Positions 29,045 to 37,059 are shown, numbered from the stretch's first letter. The stretch is DNA of 64,000 nt from Eubacterium nodatum ATCC 33099 (GCA_000510425.1 AZKM01000028.1:1-64000); one strand, 5' to 3'. Numbers and translations: made by a program. Notes: generated by a model not told the origin, from the letters alone.

Positions 29045-29088
29045 AAAAAAACCAGACACATAATCTACATCAATATAATGGTCTGGTT
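29045..29088 (-). terminator. Intra-operon terminator or attenuator before the PBP gene
   Basis: Arms AACCAGAC (29050-29057) and GTCTGGTT (29081-29088) with a 23-base loop. On the minus strand the stem runs straight into seven T. The PBP start codon lies 18 nt past the T-run, with an intact ribosome binding site between. It could cut transcription partly within the cluster. Confidence 0.6.
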
Positions 29089-29138
29089 ATGTTCTATTTA
29101 ATTATAATCTATACTTGCTGTTTTATAAAGGGTTAATG

Positions 29139-29471
29139 TTAATTATATGCCGCTTTTCTAATCACAGCAGAAAAGTTATCCTTCGGTGAATCACTGTTTT
29201 TCAAATATATACAGTTCTTTGATGTTGGATATACCATGCCCAGTTTAGACTTTGCTTCCTTTTCAAGATTTGCAACACTGTTTGAACTTTTGATTTTTAT
29301 GCTGAGAGTATCCACCTCTCCACGCAAAGTTTTATTTCCTGCAATCAATTCATTATTTTCGCATCTCAGTTCTGCTGCATAGGCAGTCAACACCACCATG
29401 GAAATAAATATGAATCCGATTATTATTATCGCTGCAATTATCGTTCCTTTATCTTTAACACTCATTTTCAT
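29139..29471 (-). CDS. ftsL: FtsL-like septum formation initiator protein
   Basis: A small bitopic protein of 110 residues. A membrane helix (about 11-33) is followed by a coiled coil (about 38-75) and a short C-terminal domain with KSKLGMVYPTSKNCIYL, the FtsL/DivIC pattern. The call rests on this layout plus position between rsmH and the class B PBP gene, where ftsL sits in Firmicutes. It should partner FtsQ and DivIC in the divisome. Confidence 0.8.
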   Translation of the reverse strand: MKMSVKDKGTIIAAIIIIGFIFISMVVLTAYAAELRCENNELIAGNKTLRGEVDTLSIKIKSSNSVANLEKEAKSKLGMVYPTSKNCIYLKNSDSPKDNFSAVIRKAAYN

Positions 29472-29482
29472 ACGTATAACCT

Positions 29483-30418
29483 CTAAATCTTTTCACAAAC
29501 TCTCAATTTTGCACTTCTTGACCTCGGATTTTTCTCAAGCTCCTCCCTGCCGGCAACTATCGGTTTTCTCGTTATCCTCCTTATGTCAGCTGTTTTTCCG
29601 CAAACGCATACCGGAAATTCAGGCGGACAGGTACACGGGTTTGCACGACTTTGAAAACTTTCCTTCACAATTCTGTCTTCAAGAGAGTGGAAAGTTATTA
29701 TGCAAAGCCTTCCTCCCTTCGCCAAAACATCGAAATACTCATTCACAGCATGCTCAAGCTGTCCGAGTTCATCGTTTACTTCTATTCTGATTGCCTGAAA
29801 AGTCCTTTTGGCAGGATGCGGTCCATTTCGCCTCGCCTTTGCCGGGATTGCCATTTTTATAATGTCCACAAGCTCAAAGGTCGATGATATTTTCTTTCTT
29901 GCTCTTTCTTTAACAATAAATTCTGCAATCCTTGATGCCCATCTTTCTTCACCATATTTAAAAATGATATTTTGAAGTTCCCTTTTGGAATAAGTATTCA
30001 CAACCTGAAACGCTGTTATTTCATCACTTCGATTCATTCTCATATCCAGCGGAGCATCCTGCATATAAGAAAAGCCTCTATCCGGGTTGTCTAACTGAAA
30101 TGAAGACACTCCTATGTCAAGCAAAACCCCATCAACTCTTTCATATCCCAATCCTCTAAGGATATTTTTTATTTCTGAATAATTGCTCTGTACGAAGTGT
30201 TTATTACACTTGTACTCTCCCAGTCTTTCCTTTGCAACATTGACAGCGTCTATATCTCTGTCAATACCTATCAGGGTTCCTTTTTCAGAAAGTTTCTCAC
30301 AGATATGTGCCGAGTGACCGGCTCCTCCCATGGTTCCGTCTACATAAATTCCGTCAGGCTTAATATTGAGACTTTCTATACATTCTTCCAGAAGTACGGA
30401 TACATGTTTAAAATCCAT
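29483..30418 (-). CDS. rsmH: 16S rRNA (cytosine1402-N4)-methyltransferase
   Basis: RsmH (MraW) methylates C1402 of 16S r[16 protein letters not shown], the SAM-binding [28 protein letters not shown] and [15 protein letters not shown] are all present. The C-terminal [11 protein letters not shown] and [10 protein letters not shown] are also usual. A strong GGGAGGGG lies before the ATG. 311 residues matches the family. Confidence 0.97.
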   Translation of the reverse strand: MDFKHVSVLLEECIESLNIKPDGIYVDGTMGGAGHSAHICEKLSEKGTLIGIDRDIDAVNVAKERLGEYKCNKHFVQSNYSEIKNILRGLGYERVDGVLLDIGVSSFQLDNPDRGFSYMQDAPLDMRMNRSDEITAFQVVNTYSKRELQNIIFKYGEERWASRIAEFIVKERARKKISSTFELVDIIKMAIPAKARRNGPHPAKRTFQAIRIEVNDELGQLEHAVNEYFDVLAKGGRLCIITFHSLEDRIVKESFQSRANPCTCPPEFPVCVCGKTADIRRITRKPIVAGREELEKNPRSRSAKLRVCEKI

Positions 30419-30480
30419 TTCCCCTCCCTACGCCATTGAGTAGTGATTTATTGAAATCTCAAAGTTTCTAAGCCTACTCT

Positions 30481-30900
30481 CTAGAAATTATATTTTGCAA
30501 GTGCGTCTGAAAAATCTTCTTCTTCCTCGCCAGGTGAATTCCAAATTTCTTTGCTCCATATCTCAATTTTCTTCATGGCTCCCATTGTGACCAGTTCTTT
30601 TTCTATATGGGCATAGTCCTTTAACGGCTGCGGTATTACGATTCTTCCCTGCTTGTCAAACTCACATTCGGCTGCATTTGCATAATGATCTCTGATATAT
30701 CTTCTAACCTTAGGGTCGGATTCAGGAAGTTGAGAAATTTTTTCTGTAAGTCTGTCCCATTCCTCCATGGAATAAATGTATAAGCAAGCATCCAACCCCT
30801 TAGTCAATACGCATCTTCCTCTAAGTTGATCACGATGTTTTGACGGAACTATCAACCTGTTCTTCGAATCTATGGAATTGTAATATGTTCCCATAAACAT
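30481..30900 (-). CDS. mraZ: Transcriptional regulator MraZ
   Basis: First gene of the dcw cluster. Two AbrB-like half domains can be read, MFMGTYYNSIDSKNRLIVP at the start and ECEFDKQGRIVIPQPLKDYA (about 75-95). MraZ forms a ring and binds repeated boxes in its own promoter, controlling the cluster. Such boxes are visible just upstream (30944-31021). 139 residues is usual. Confidence 0.95.
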   Translation of the reverse strand: MFMGTYYNSIDSKNRLIVPSKHRDQLRGRCVLTKGLDACLYIYSMEEWDRLTEKISQLPESDPKVRRYIRDHYANAAECEFDKQGRIVIPQPLKDYAHIEKELVTMGAMKKIEIWSKEIWNSPGEEEEDFSDALAKYNF

Positions 30901-30943
30901 CTTAATGCTTCCTCTTCTACCCCTATAAAATATTTATAATGTA

Positions 30944-30972
30944 ATTCTACACCACTTTTCACCACTTTTCAA
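30944..30972 (-). promoter_or_regulatory. dcw cluster promoter with MraZ-type boxes in the spacer
   Basis: Minus strand TTGAAA (30967-30972), 17-nt spacer, TAGAAT (30944-30949). The spacer and flank contain two boxes of AAAAGTGGTG type at an exact 10-nt period (plus-strand copies at 30951-30960 and 30961-30970). MraZ sites in other bacteria are short GTGG- or TGGG-type repeats at 10-nt spacing, so autorepression is the natural reading. Confidence 0.7.
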
Positions 30973-30994
30973 ATATAAATCGTATTTTTTAATA

Positions 30995-31021
30995 ATTTTA
31001 CACCACTTTTCACCACCAATA
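30995..31021 (-). promoter_or_regulatory. Second, upstream copy of the MraZ-box unit
   Basis: The 22-base unit at 30944-30965 recurs at 30995-31016 with a single base change, exactly 51 nt upstream. It again has 10-nt spaced GTGGT boxes followed by a -10-like TAAAAT. It may be a second operator that allows looping, or a second weak promoter. Confidence 0.6.
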
Positions 31022-31042
31022 AACATTTTGTCCCCTTGCATT

Positions 31043-31069
31043 AAAAAAAGCCACTATATATAGTGGCTT
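31043..31069 (-). terminator. Rho-independent terminator after the thioesterase/GIY-YIG gene
   Basis: A perfect 22-base palindrome (31048-31069, arms AAGCCACTATA and its complement). On the minus strand a run of T (31043-31047) follows. It separates the upstream unit from the dcw promoter. Confidence 0.85.
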
Positions 31070-31091
31070 CAATAAACTCTACGCTCAATAT

Positions 31092-32102
31092 TTATTTTTT
31101 CATTAGATTCCTATTTGATTCTATCATTTCTTCTTTCTCTTGCTTGGAAAGCCTTTTTATTTTCGCTTCTATGCTCATAGCAGTTTCTCTGTCATCAGAC
31201 GCTTCAAGATATACAAGTTCTACAGGGCTCCTATTTCTTGTATACTTAGCCCCTTTGCCATTGTTGTGACTTTCAACTCTTTTTTCTATATCGTTAGTCC
31301 AGCCTGTATAAAGACTGCCATCTGCACACCTTAACATATAGGTATAATTCTTCTTTATGGTACGAACACCTATAACACATTCAACATTTCTTTTATCTTC
31401 AATGTCTGTTTTAAATCCGTAATACTCTTCACCCTTCCCGTCAACAGAAGTTTTACCGGCATCTCTGCACATCTGAATACCTATATCTCTGCCCAAAAAC
31501 GCCTCATGATTAAATCTGATATTGATGGATGTTACCTCCTTTTGCCCTATATCCGGTATATAATTCCAAAGCATATTATAGTAATTGGCATTATTCATAT
31601 GGCCGTTCATGTCACAATCACTGTAAAAAACATGCCGCTCTCCTAAATGCTGAAACTCCATATCCTTAGGGAATCTAAATCTCTTTGGGATTGACAGTTC
31701 TACAGGTTCATCCATATCGTAATTCCCCACATTCACCTCATCAGCTCTACACAGTTTACCGGTATGTCTATTACCTACTGCCCACTCTGAATATGCTGCA
31801 GCAATAACCTGTCCTTTACGCAGGATCTCATAACATCTGGGAAAAGTAGCCCCTTTGGCAGGGAGAACCCAGGTTCTAACCTTGACTTTATCATAGCCGT
31901 GAATCTGTTTGTATATTTCCACCGACATCCTTATAACAACAAAAGCTTTTCCTTCATAAAAAAAATCATAATAAGAAGGTTTCCTGTCTCTCATGTGGTG
32001 ATCAGCCGTTTCCTGTAAATAGTTAATCAAATTGGTGGGTCTTATATTATTATTTTCATCAACATCAAAGGAGTTTATCGTATATTTTTCTTCGTACTTC
32101 AT
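31092..32102 (-). CDS. Acyl-ACP thioesterase fused to a GIY-YIG nuclease domain
   Basis: Residues 1 to about 250 are an acyl-ACP thioesterase of the double hot-dog FatA/FatB type. It has the N-terminal half with NYLQETADHHMRD and the second half with CDMNGHMNNANYYNML, whose Asn and His are in the catalytic region. Residues 253 to 336 are a GIY-YIG domain of the YhbQ/UPF0213 type, with YTYMLRC (253), YTGWTNDIEKRVESHN and the metal-binding Glu in SIEAKIK. Both parts look complete and are joined in one open frame without a linker. The first would release fatty acids from ACP; the second is a small nuclease fold. How they work together is unknown. The start overlaps the upstream unknown gene by 4 nt. 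Confidence 0.85.
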   Translation of the reverse strand: MKYEEKYTINSFDVDENNNIRPTNLINYLQETADHHMRDRKPSYYDFFYEGKAFVVIRMSVEIYKQIHGYDKVKVRTWVLPAKGATFPRCYEILRKGQVIAAAYSEWAVGNRHTGKLCRADEVNVGNYDMDEPVELSIPKRFRFPKDMEFQHLGERHVFYSDCDMNGHMNNANYYNMLWNYIPDIGQKEVTSINIRFNHEAFLGRDIGIQMCRDAGKTSVDGKGEEYYGFKTDIEDKRNVECVIGVRTIKKNYTYMLRCADGSLYTGWTNDIEKRVESHNNGKGAKYTRNRSPVELVYLEASDDRETAMSIEAKIKRLSKQEKEEMIESNRNLMKK

Positions 32103-32584
32103 TTTTTTACAACCGGTTTTTCATCAGAAGTATTGGTTTCAGAATCGGATAGAACTTCTATAACCTTTGACATCAAATCAGATAGCCCCTGTAGATCTTC
32201 GGGATTTGCATATTTATCTCCCAGCAAAAGATTCTGCAATTTATTCCTTGCAATTTCAGCTTTTCTCTCTATGTCCATATATAAAGGAAAATTATCACTT
32301 TCGTGGGCATTTACATAACCATCCAGATCCTTTTTAATCATCTCAATCAAAGCATCCGAATTATCTGGCTCTCCAAGAAAATAGGGATAAGGTGCCACTC
32401 TCTGTAAGTATATATTATCGTTTTCTTTCATTTCGTACACATATTGCACCTTGAAATCCTCAGAGAATTTAAAAGTTACTATATTGATATATGCAGGAAG
32501 CGTCTTAATCTTTGTTGCTCCCATCTGCCTCAAAACAGTGTTTACAATACTGTCCGTAATTTGATTACTTATCACAATTTGCAC
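32099..32584 (-). CDS. Hypothetical protein
   Basis: I do not recognise this 161-residue protein. It has no signal peptide or membrane helix. The sequence is mixed alpha/beta in the first 90 residues (VQYVYEMKENDNIYLQRVAPYPYFLG) and helical after that, with an acidic and Ser/Thr-rich tail. Its stop overlaps the ATG of the thioesterase/GIY-YIG gene (ATGA), so the two are translationally coupled. It follows the ArsB/NhaD-type transporter gene by 9 nt. Confidence 0.65.
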   Translation of the reverse strand: MQIVISNQITDSIVNTVLRQMGATKIKTLPAYINIVTFKFSEDFKVQYVYEMKENDNIYLQRVAPYPYFLGEPDNSDALIEMIKKDLDGYVNAHESDNFPLYMDIERKAEIARNKLQNLLLGDKYANPEDLQGLSDLMSKVIEVLSDSETNTSDEKPVVKK

Positions 32585-32593
32585 CTTTCCTTT

Positions 32594-33862
32594 CTATATC
32601 CCAAATTTTATCAATAAGAAAATCATTGCAATAAACACAGTTATCATCATAATCGGTATTCCAACTTTAAGATACTGGTTAAATGAAATAGGATAGCCAT
32701 TTTTACCTGCAATTCCGGAAAGCACAACATTGGCAGAAGCACCAATCTGTGTTCCGTTACCCCCCAGACAAGCACCAAGTGATATTGCCCACCAAAGCGG
32801 TGTAACATCAATGCCATGTTTTCCCATAGCGATGATTAAAGGAATTAAAGTGGCAACAAAGGGTATGTTATCTAAAATTGCTGATAGAAACGCAGATGCC
32901 CAAAGTAAAATCAGCATCGTTACGATTAAATGTCCACCGGAAATCCCCATAATCAGATTAGCAAGTTTGGAAATTACTCCGGTTTCAACCATTCCTCCTA
33001 CAACTATGAATAATCCGAAAAAAAACAACAGTGTAGGCCACTCAACATCTGAAATCACCTCATCTACATCTTGTTTTCCTATAATCATCATAATAACTGC
33101 TGCCGTCAATGCAACTGCAGAACTTTCTATGCCGATAGCACCGTGAACCATAAATGCTATAACCACCATAAAAATCATAAAGATACTTATCTTCATAAGT
33201 CTCTTGTCTGCAATAGCCTTGTTTTCGTCCAGCTTCATTATATCCGCAATAGCCTTTTCGTCTGCAACCAGTTTTTTCTTATAAACAAATTTCATGCCTG
33301 TAATTACAACGATAAGACCAAACACACAAGCAAGCCCTGTATTTCTAATAAAGTCTATAAATGCAAAATCAGCAGCACTGCCAATCATAATATTAGGCGG
33401 GTCTCCAATCATGGTCATAGTACCACCTATATTTGAAGCCACAATCTGCCCAAGTAAAATTGGAATCGGATCTATCTTCATCATTTTTGCTATGGTGATG
33501 GTCATTGGTCCCATCAGAAGAACAGTGGTAACATTATCCAAAAATGCAGAGCATATAGCAGTTATAAGCATGAAAGCAACCATAATTTTCCACGGATCAC
33601 CCTTTGCCATCTTTGCAGCCTTAATGGATATATATTCAAAAAGACCTGAATGTTTAATCACTGCCACGAAAATCATCATCCCCACCAGAACACCGATAGT
33701 ATTAAAATCGACATAGCTGACAGCCTTGTTAACATCTAAAATTCCCGTCAGCAGTAGCAGAACAGTTCCCGTCAAGGCGGCTGCAGTTCTGTGAAGCCTT
33801 TCGCTCATAATCGTTATAAGTACCATTGCAAAAATAATGATTGCTATAATTTCTTGATGCAA
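32594..33862 (-). CDS. ArsB/NhaD-type (ion transporter superfamily) permease
   Basis: A membrane protein of about 422 residues with about ten to twelve helices. Two inverted halves each carry a conserved loop: AFLDNVTTVLLMGP with GDPPNIMIGSA in the first, and AILDNIPFVATLIPL with LGACLGGNGTQIGASANVV in the second. This is the ArsB/CitM/NhaD fold; the substrate (sodium, arsenite or a carboxylate) cannot be told. No ars genes are near. Two TTG starts are possible, 33866-33868 and 33860-33862. GGAGG (33869-33873) abuts the first and lies 6 nt from the second, so I use the second. Confidence 0.85.
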   Translation of the reverse strand: MHQEIIAIIIFAMVLITIMSERLHRTAAALTGTVLLLLTGILDVNKAVSYVDFNTIGVLVGMMIFVAVIKHSGLFEYISIKAAKMAKGDPWKIMVAFMLITAICSAFLDNVTTVLLMGPMTITIAKMMKIDPIPILLGQIVASNIGGTMTMIGDPPNIMIGSAADFAFIDFIRNTGLACVFGLIVVITGMKFVYKKKLVADEKAIADIMKLDENKAIADKRLMKISIFMIFMVVIAFMVHGAIGIESSAVALTAAVIMMIIGKQDVDEVISDVEWPTLLFFFGLFIVVGGMVETGVISKLANLIMGISGGHLIVTMLILLWASAFLSAILDNIPFVATLIPLIIAMGKHGIDVTPLWWAISLGACLGGNGTQIGASANVVLSGIAGKNGYPISFNQYLKVGIPIMMITVFIAMIFLLIKFGI

Positions 33863-33913
33863 GTCCAACCTCCAAAACTCGTAAATGCTAGTTTTACTTT
33901 ATTACAAAATGTG

Positions 33914-33942
33914 ATTTTACCACTTTGGGATTAAACAATCAA
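33914..33942 (-). promoter_or_regulatory. Promoter of the ArsB/NhaD-type transporter unit
   Basis: Minus strand TTGATT (33937-33942), 17-nt spacer, TAAAAT (33914-33919), about 50 nt before the start codon. The remaining sequence to 34067 is AT-rich with nothing else recognisable. Confidence 0.65.
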
Positions 33943-34067
33943 TAGCAAAAAATAAATAAAGTTTCAGCTTGCAATTTGACTTTAGAACTTACCATTATCG
34001 GTTCATTCCAAATTCTTATAACATTATGTATAAATTTTAGACACTATTACGATATAGATTGTTATAA

Positions 34068-34616
34068 TTAATATTTTTCCATATATTCAGGCTTAAGCAT
34101 AGACATTATATGCACATCATATAAGACATCATTTTTTCTGCAATTTCCTCTAAGTACTCCCTCTTCACGAAATCCCAGACTCTTATAAAGATATTCAGCG
34201 GGATTTCCTGTATAAAAATCCAGATAAAGGCGCTGCAGTTCAAGTTCCTCAAATGCAAATTTTATTACAGCCTTCATTGCTTGCTTTCCCAAGCCTTTTC
34301 CCCTAAGATTCGTATCTGCAATATAAATTCTCCAGAGTTCTGCCTTCCATCCATGAATTATATCAGCTAAAACTATTCTTCCTATAATTTCACCCGTAAT
34401 TTTAAGGATTATAGTCATCTGCATAGAGCCTTCATCATTTTCATCAGAAAAGAATTTAGCGAAAGCCTCCTCCTCAGACTGTCCATCTTTAATGCTGAAA
34501 AATTTAGTAACCTCTTCCTGCTGCTCCCACTTATAAAACTTTTTAATATCTGCAAAAACAGTCTTTCTGATGATTAAATCCTTAGTTTCAAGTTTCAGCT
34601 CCCCGGTATTTATCAT
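34068..34616 (-). CDS. GNAT family acetyltransferase (RimJ/RimL type)
   Basis: A 182-residue GNAT enzyme. ETKDLIIRKTVFADIKKFYKWEQQEEV at the N-terminus and the acetyl-CoA loop NLRGKGLGKQAMKAVIKFAFEEL (Q/RxxGxG/A pattern) are clear, followed by YLYKSLGFREEGVLRG. The substrate is unknown; the family acetylates protein N-termini or small molecules. I place the start at the ATG at 34614-34616 because GAGAGGAG lies 5 nt upstream. A longer in-frame reading to 34649 would put that site inside the gene. Confidence 0.8.
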   Translation of the reverse strand: MINTGELKLETKDLIIRKTVFADIKKFYKWEQQEEVTKFFSIKDGQSEEEAFAKFFSDENDEGSMQMTIILKITGEIIGRIVLADIIHGWKAELWRIYIADTNLRGKGLGKQAMKAVIKFAFEELELQRLYLDFYTGNPAEYLYKSLGFREEGVLRGNCRKNDVLYDVHIMSMLKPEYMEKY

Positions 34617-34739
34617 GACAACTCCTCTCATTCTAATAGTGAAGATCAACTTTTTTCAATTAAAATTTCAACGCTGCCTAAGTATTCACTCCATAAATTC
34701 TATAAAATTCAAAGGCTCTATAATCATAAAATTTTAATA

Positions 34740-35663
34740 CTACTTAAATATATATCTGACAAAATTGTATAGTGAGTTCTTCCACACTTTGTTTTCATGA
34801 CCGCCCGGCATATGATAAAAAATGTGCTTAACTCCTTCTTTATCCATGTATGCAGACAGCTCATCCACGGATTTTCCAACTCTGTTATCCTCTGTTCCCA
34901 CGGATAAAACAATCTTTTTCATTTCTTTCCTTTTATTTAATTTAAAAGTTTTCAGCAGCGGGTTTATCCAGTTTACATTCCCGTAGTCCGCAACTCTGAC
35001 AGGTGCAAAAGCCCCAACATATCCGAAAATTTCCGGATATGAAAATGCCGTATATAGTGCATTTCTGCCCCCTAAAGAATGTCCGGCAATTGCCATATTA
35101 TCCCTTCCGCTTTTAATTCTATACTGTTTCTTTAATTCCGGTATTATACTGCCAACCAACTCATCTCTGGTCTTATCAAAATACTTTACAGTCTCTATAA
35201 AGTCCAATCCGCTAAGATCTTCCTTGTAATTCAAATTACTGTCAGGACACACTACTATCATCTCCGGAACGCCTTCAAAATAAGTGAGATTTTGAATTAT
35301 TACATCTGCATCTTTATTCTTCCAGGTATTTTGTGTTCCGTTTAAACCGTGTAGTAAAACCAAAACAGGATATTCCCTATTTTGATTATAATTTGCTGGC
35401 AGAAAAATCTTTGAAGTCCTTTTTTTATTTAATATCTTTGAATGATACTTCATTCTTGTTACCGTAGGGTACTTATATCCCTTCTGCTTCTTCAGAAAGT
35501 AATAGTCCTTTGACATATTAAATACTCTGATGCCATTTTTGGCTGTTTTGTAATCCGAAATTTCCTTTTCTACTTTTTCCTTCACAGTTTTTCCGGTGGT
35601 TTCACTATCAGAACAGGAAAGCATGGTGATGCAAATACCGATTATCAGTGCAAAAATCACCAT
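34740..35663 (-). CDS. Secreted lipoprotein esterase (esterase D / feruloyl-type alpha/beta hydrolase)
   Basis: A PF00756-type alpha/beta hydrolase. The signal peptide ends in lipobox TMLSC (C17), so it should be membrane-anchored outside. The catalytic Ser is in AGHSLGGRNALY, the oxyanion region is LLHGLNGTQNTW, and the C-terminal His is in MPGGHENKVWK. Such enzymes cleave esters of carbohydrates, siderophores or S-formylglutathione; the target is not clear here. The ribosome binding site is weak (AAGG 12 nt upstream). Confidence 0.82.
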   Translation of the reverse strand: MVIFALIIGICITMLSCSDSETTGKTVKEKVEKEISDYKTAKNGIRVFNMSKDYYFLKKQKGYKYPTVTRMKYHSKILNKKRTSKIFLPANYNQNREYPVLVLLHGLNGTQNTWKNKDADVIIQNLTYFEGVPEMIVVCPDSNLNYKEDLSGLDFIETVKYFDKTRDELVGSIIPELKKQYRIKSGRDNMAIAGHSLGGRNALYTAFSYPEIFGYVGAFAPVRVADYGNVNWINPLLKTFKLNKRKEMKKIVLSVGTEDNRVGKSVDELSAYMDKEGVKHIFYHMPGGHENKVWKNSLYNFVRYIFK

Positions 35664-35945
35664 CAGATTTAAAGCCTTGAATAAATTTAGATTTTTATTG
35701 CCGTGAATTATATCATATGTAATTTTACCTTTTTTCTACTCATATACCTTCTATTTATTTTTTAAATGTCACTTGAACATGTTCCACCCTCTATCTTACA
35801 GATATATTTTATCACATTGTCTTTACTTATTCTATTATTTATACTAAAACGGATGTAATAATAAGTATTTGATATGGTAACATACAACTCTTAACATACT
35901 ATATATAAAAACAGCACTGATGAACTTTTTATTCACCAATACTAT

Positions 35946-35974
35946 TTGACAAAGAACTCAAAAAACACTATATA
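35946..35974 (+). promoter_or_regulatory. Near-consensus promoter pointing antisense into the tRNA array
   Basis: TTGACA (35946-35951), 17-nt spacer, TATATA (35969-35974) on the plus strand. No plus-strand gene follows; the transcript would run through the complement of the terminator hairpin and into the antisense of tRNA-Phe. Confidence 0.45.
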
Positions 35975-35985
35975 GGATAGAACCC

Positions 35986-36039
35986 AAAAAATAAAAAAGT
36001 CGACATCCATCGAACTTAGCGTTTGCAACGGGTGTCGTC
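35986..36039 (-). terminator. Terminator of the 15-gene tRNA array
   Basis: On the minus strand CGACACCC and GGATGTCG form a stem with one mismatch, about 20 nt apart, followed by a T-rich run (35986-35999). It begins about 5 nt after the tRNA-Phe 3' end. Confidence 0.7.
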
Positions 36040-36043
36040 TTAA

Positions 36044-36119
36044 TGGTGCCCAGTCTCGGAATCGAACCAAGGACACAGGGATTTTCAGTCCCTTGCTCTA
36101 CCAACTGAGCTAACTGGGC
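36044..36119 (-). tRNA. tRNA-Phe (GAA)
   Basis: 76 nt, acceptor GCCCAGU/ACUGGGC, encoded CCA, anticodon GAA in the loop CUGAAAA. Last gene of the array. Confidence 0.95.
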
Positions 36120-36147
36120 ACACTCTTATAAAGTGATTTTATTAAAT

Positions 36148-36224
36148 TGGTGGGCCACCAGGGACTTGAACCCGGGACCTGCCGGTTATGAGCCGGATGC
36201 TCTGACCAACTGAGCTAGTGGCCC
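36148..36224 (-). tRNA. tRNA with anticodon CAU (elongator Met or Ile2)
   Basis: 77 nt, acceptor GGGCCAC/GUGGCCC, encoded CCA, loop CUCAUAA. It lacks the initiator C1-A72 mismatch. Met and lysidine-modified Ile2 cannot be separated by eye. The anticodon stem has a U27-C43 mismatch and the T stem one C-U mismatch. Confidence 0.85.
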
Positions 36225-36238
36225 ACGATTTAAAAAAA

Positions 36239-36315
36239 TGGTCGGGGTGGCAGGATTTGAACCCGCGGCCCACTGGTCCCAAACCAGTTGCGCTACCAAG
36301 CTGCGCTACACCCCG
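36239..36315 (-). tRNA. tRNA-Pro (UGG)
   Basis: 77 nt, acceptor CGGGGUG/CACCCCG, encoded CCA, anticodon UGG in the loop UUUGGGA. Confidence 0.95.
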
Positions 36316-36374
36316 AAAATCAGTTTCATCATCTCAACAACGATATTATAATATTTTCAAATAGTAAAGTCAAA

Positions 36375-36450
36375 TGGCAGGGGCAGAAGGATTCGAACCC
36401 TCGACACGCGGTTTTGGAGACCGCTGCTCTACCAACTGAGCTATACCCCT
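36375..36450 (-). tRNA. tRNA-Trp (CCA)
   Basis: 76 nt, acceptor AGGGGUA paired with UGCCCCU, G73, encoded CCA, anticodon CCA in the loop CUCCAAA. Confidence 0.95.
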
Positions 36451-36460
36451 ATAATAAATA

Positions 36461-36552
36461 TGGCGGAGAAGGCGAGATTCGAACTCGCGCGGCCCTAAAC
36501 GAACCCTAACGGTTTAGCAAACCGTCCTCTTCAGCCACTTGAGTACTTCTCC
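36461..36552 (-). tRNA. tRNA-Ser (GCU)
   Basis: 92 nt with a long variable arm, acceptor GGAGAAG/CUUCUCC, G73, encoded CCA, anticodon GCU in the loop UUGCUAA. Confidence 0.95.
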
Positions 36553-36589
36553 AGGCTTTATTATCGGCGCATGTATTTGAATCCCTAAA

Positions 36590-36675
<86 letters not shown>

Positions 36676-36697
36676 ATACGATCGGCATTCGTAATAT

Positions 36698-36773
36698 TGG
36701 TGACCCATCGGAGATTCGAACTCCGGACACCTTGATTAAAAGTCAAGTGCTCTGCCAACTGAGCTAATGGGTC
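36698..36773 (-). tRNA. tRNA-Lys (UUU)
   Basis: 76 nt, acceptor GACCCAU/AUGGGUC, encoded CCA, anticodon UUU in the loop CUUUUAA. Confidence 0.95.
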
Positions 36774-36780
36774 ATAAAAC

Positions 36781-36855
36781 TGGCTGGGGTAGCGGGGATC
36801 GAACCTGCGCATAAGGGAGTCAAAGTCCCTTGCCTTACCACTTGGCTATACCCCA
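36781..36855 (-). tRNA. tRNA-Gln (UUG)
   Basis: 75 nt, acceptor UGGGGUA/UACCCCA, encoded CCA, anticodon UUG in the loop CUUUGAC. Confidence 0.95.
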
Positions 36856-36891
36856 ACGATGCTACCATCTTTCCGATTTTGAGTTAAAAAA

Positions 36892-36968
36892 TGGTGAGCC
36901 CGCAGAGATTCGAACTCTGGACACACGGCTTAGAAGGCCGATGCTCTATCCAGCTGAGCTACGAGCCC
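36892..36968 (-). tRNA. tRNA-Arg (UCU)
   Basis: 77 nt, acceptor GGGCUCG paired with CGGGCUC through one G-U and one U-G pair, encoded CCA, anticodon UCU in the loop CUUCUAA. Confidence 0.93.
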
Positions 36969-36980
36969 ACACAATTTTAG

Positions 36981-37054
<74 letters not shown>

Positions 37055-37059
37055 ATAAT

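Larger units (their letters stand above)
35664..36043. other. AT-rich intergenic region with a plus-strand promoter-like site
   Basis: About 380 nt without a credible gene. Its right end holds the terminator of the tRNA array and, on the plus strand, a near-consensus promoter. The left 200 nt presumably contain the esterase promoter, but I cannot pick a convincing pair of hexamers. Confidence 0.6.

Noticed and set aside
32730-33716. Plus-strand frames of 120-140 codons
   Set aside because: They are the antisense of a conserved transporter; composition is low-complexity and no start signals are present.
34617-34649. Upstream extension of the acetyltransferase start
   Set aside because: The GAGAGGAG site lies inside this stretch, 5 nt from the ATG at 34616, so the shorter start is better.
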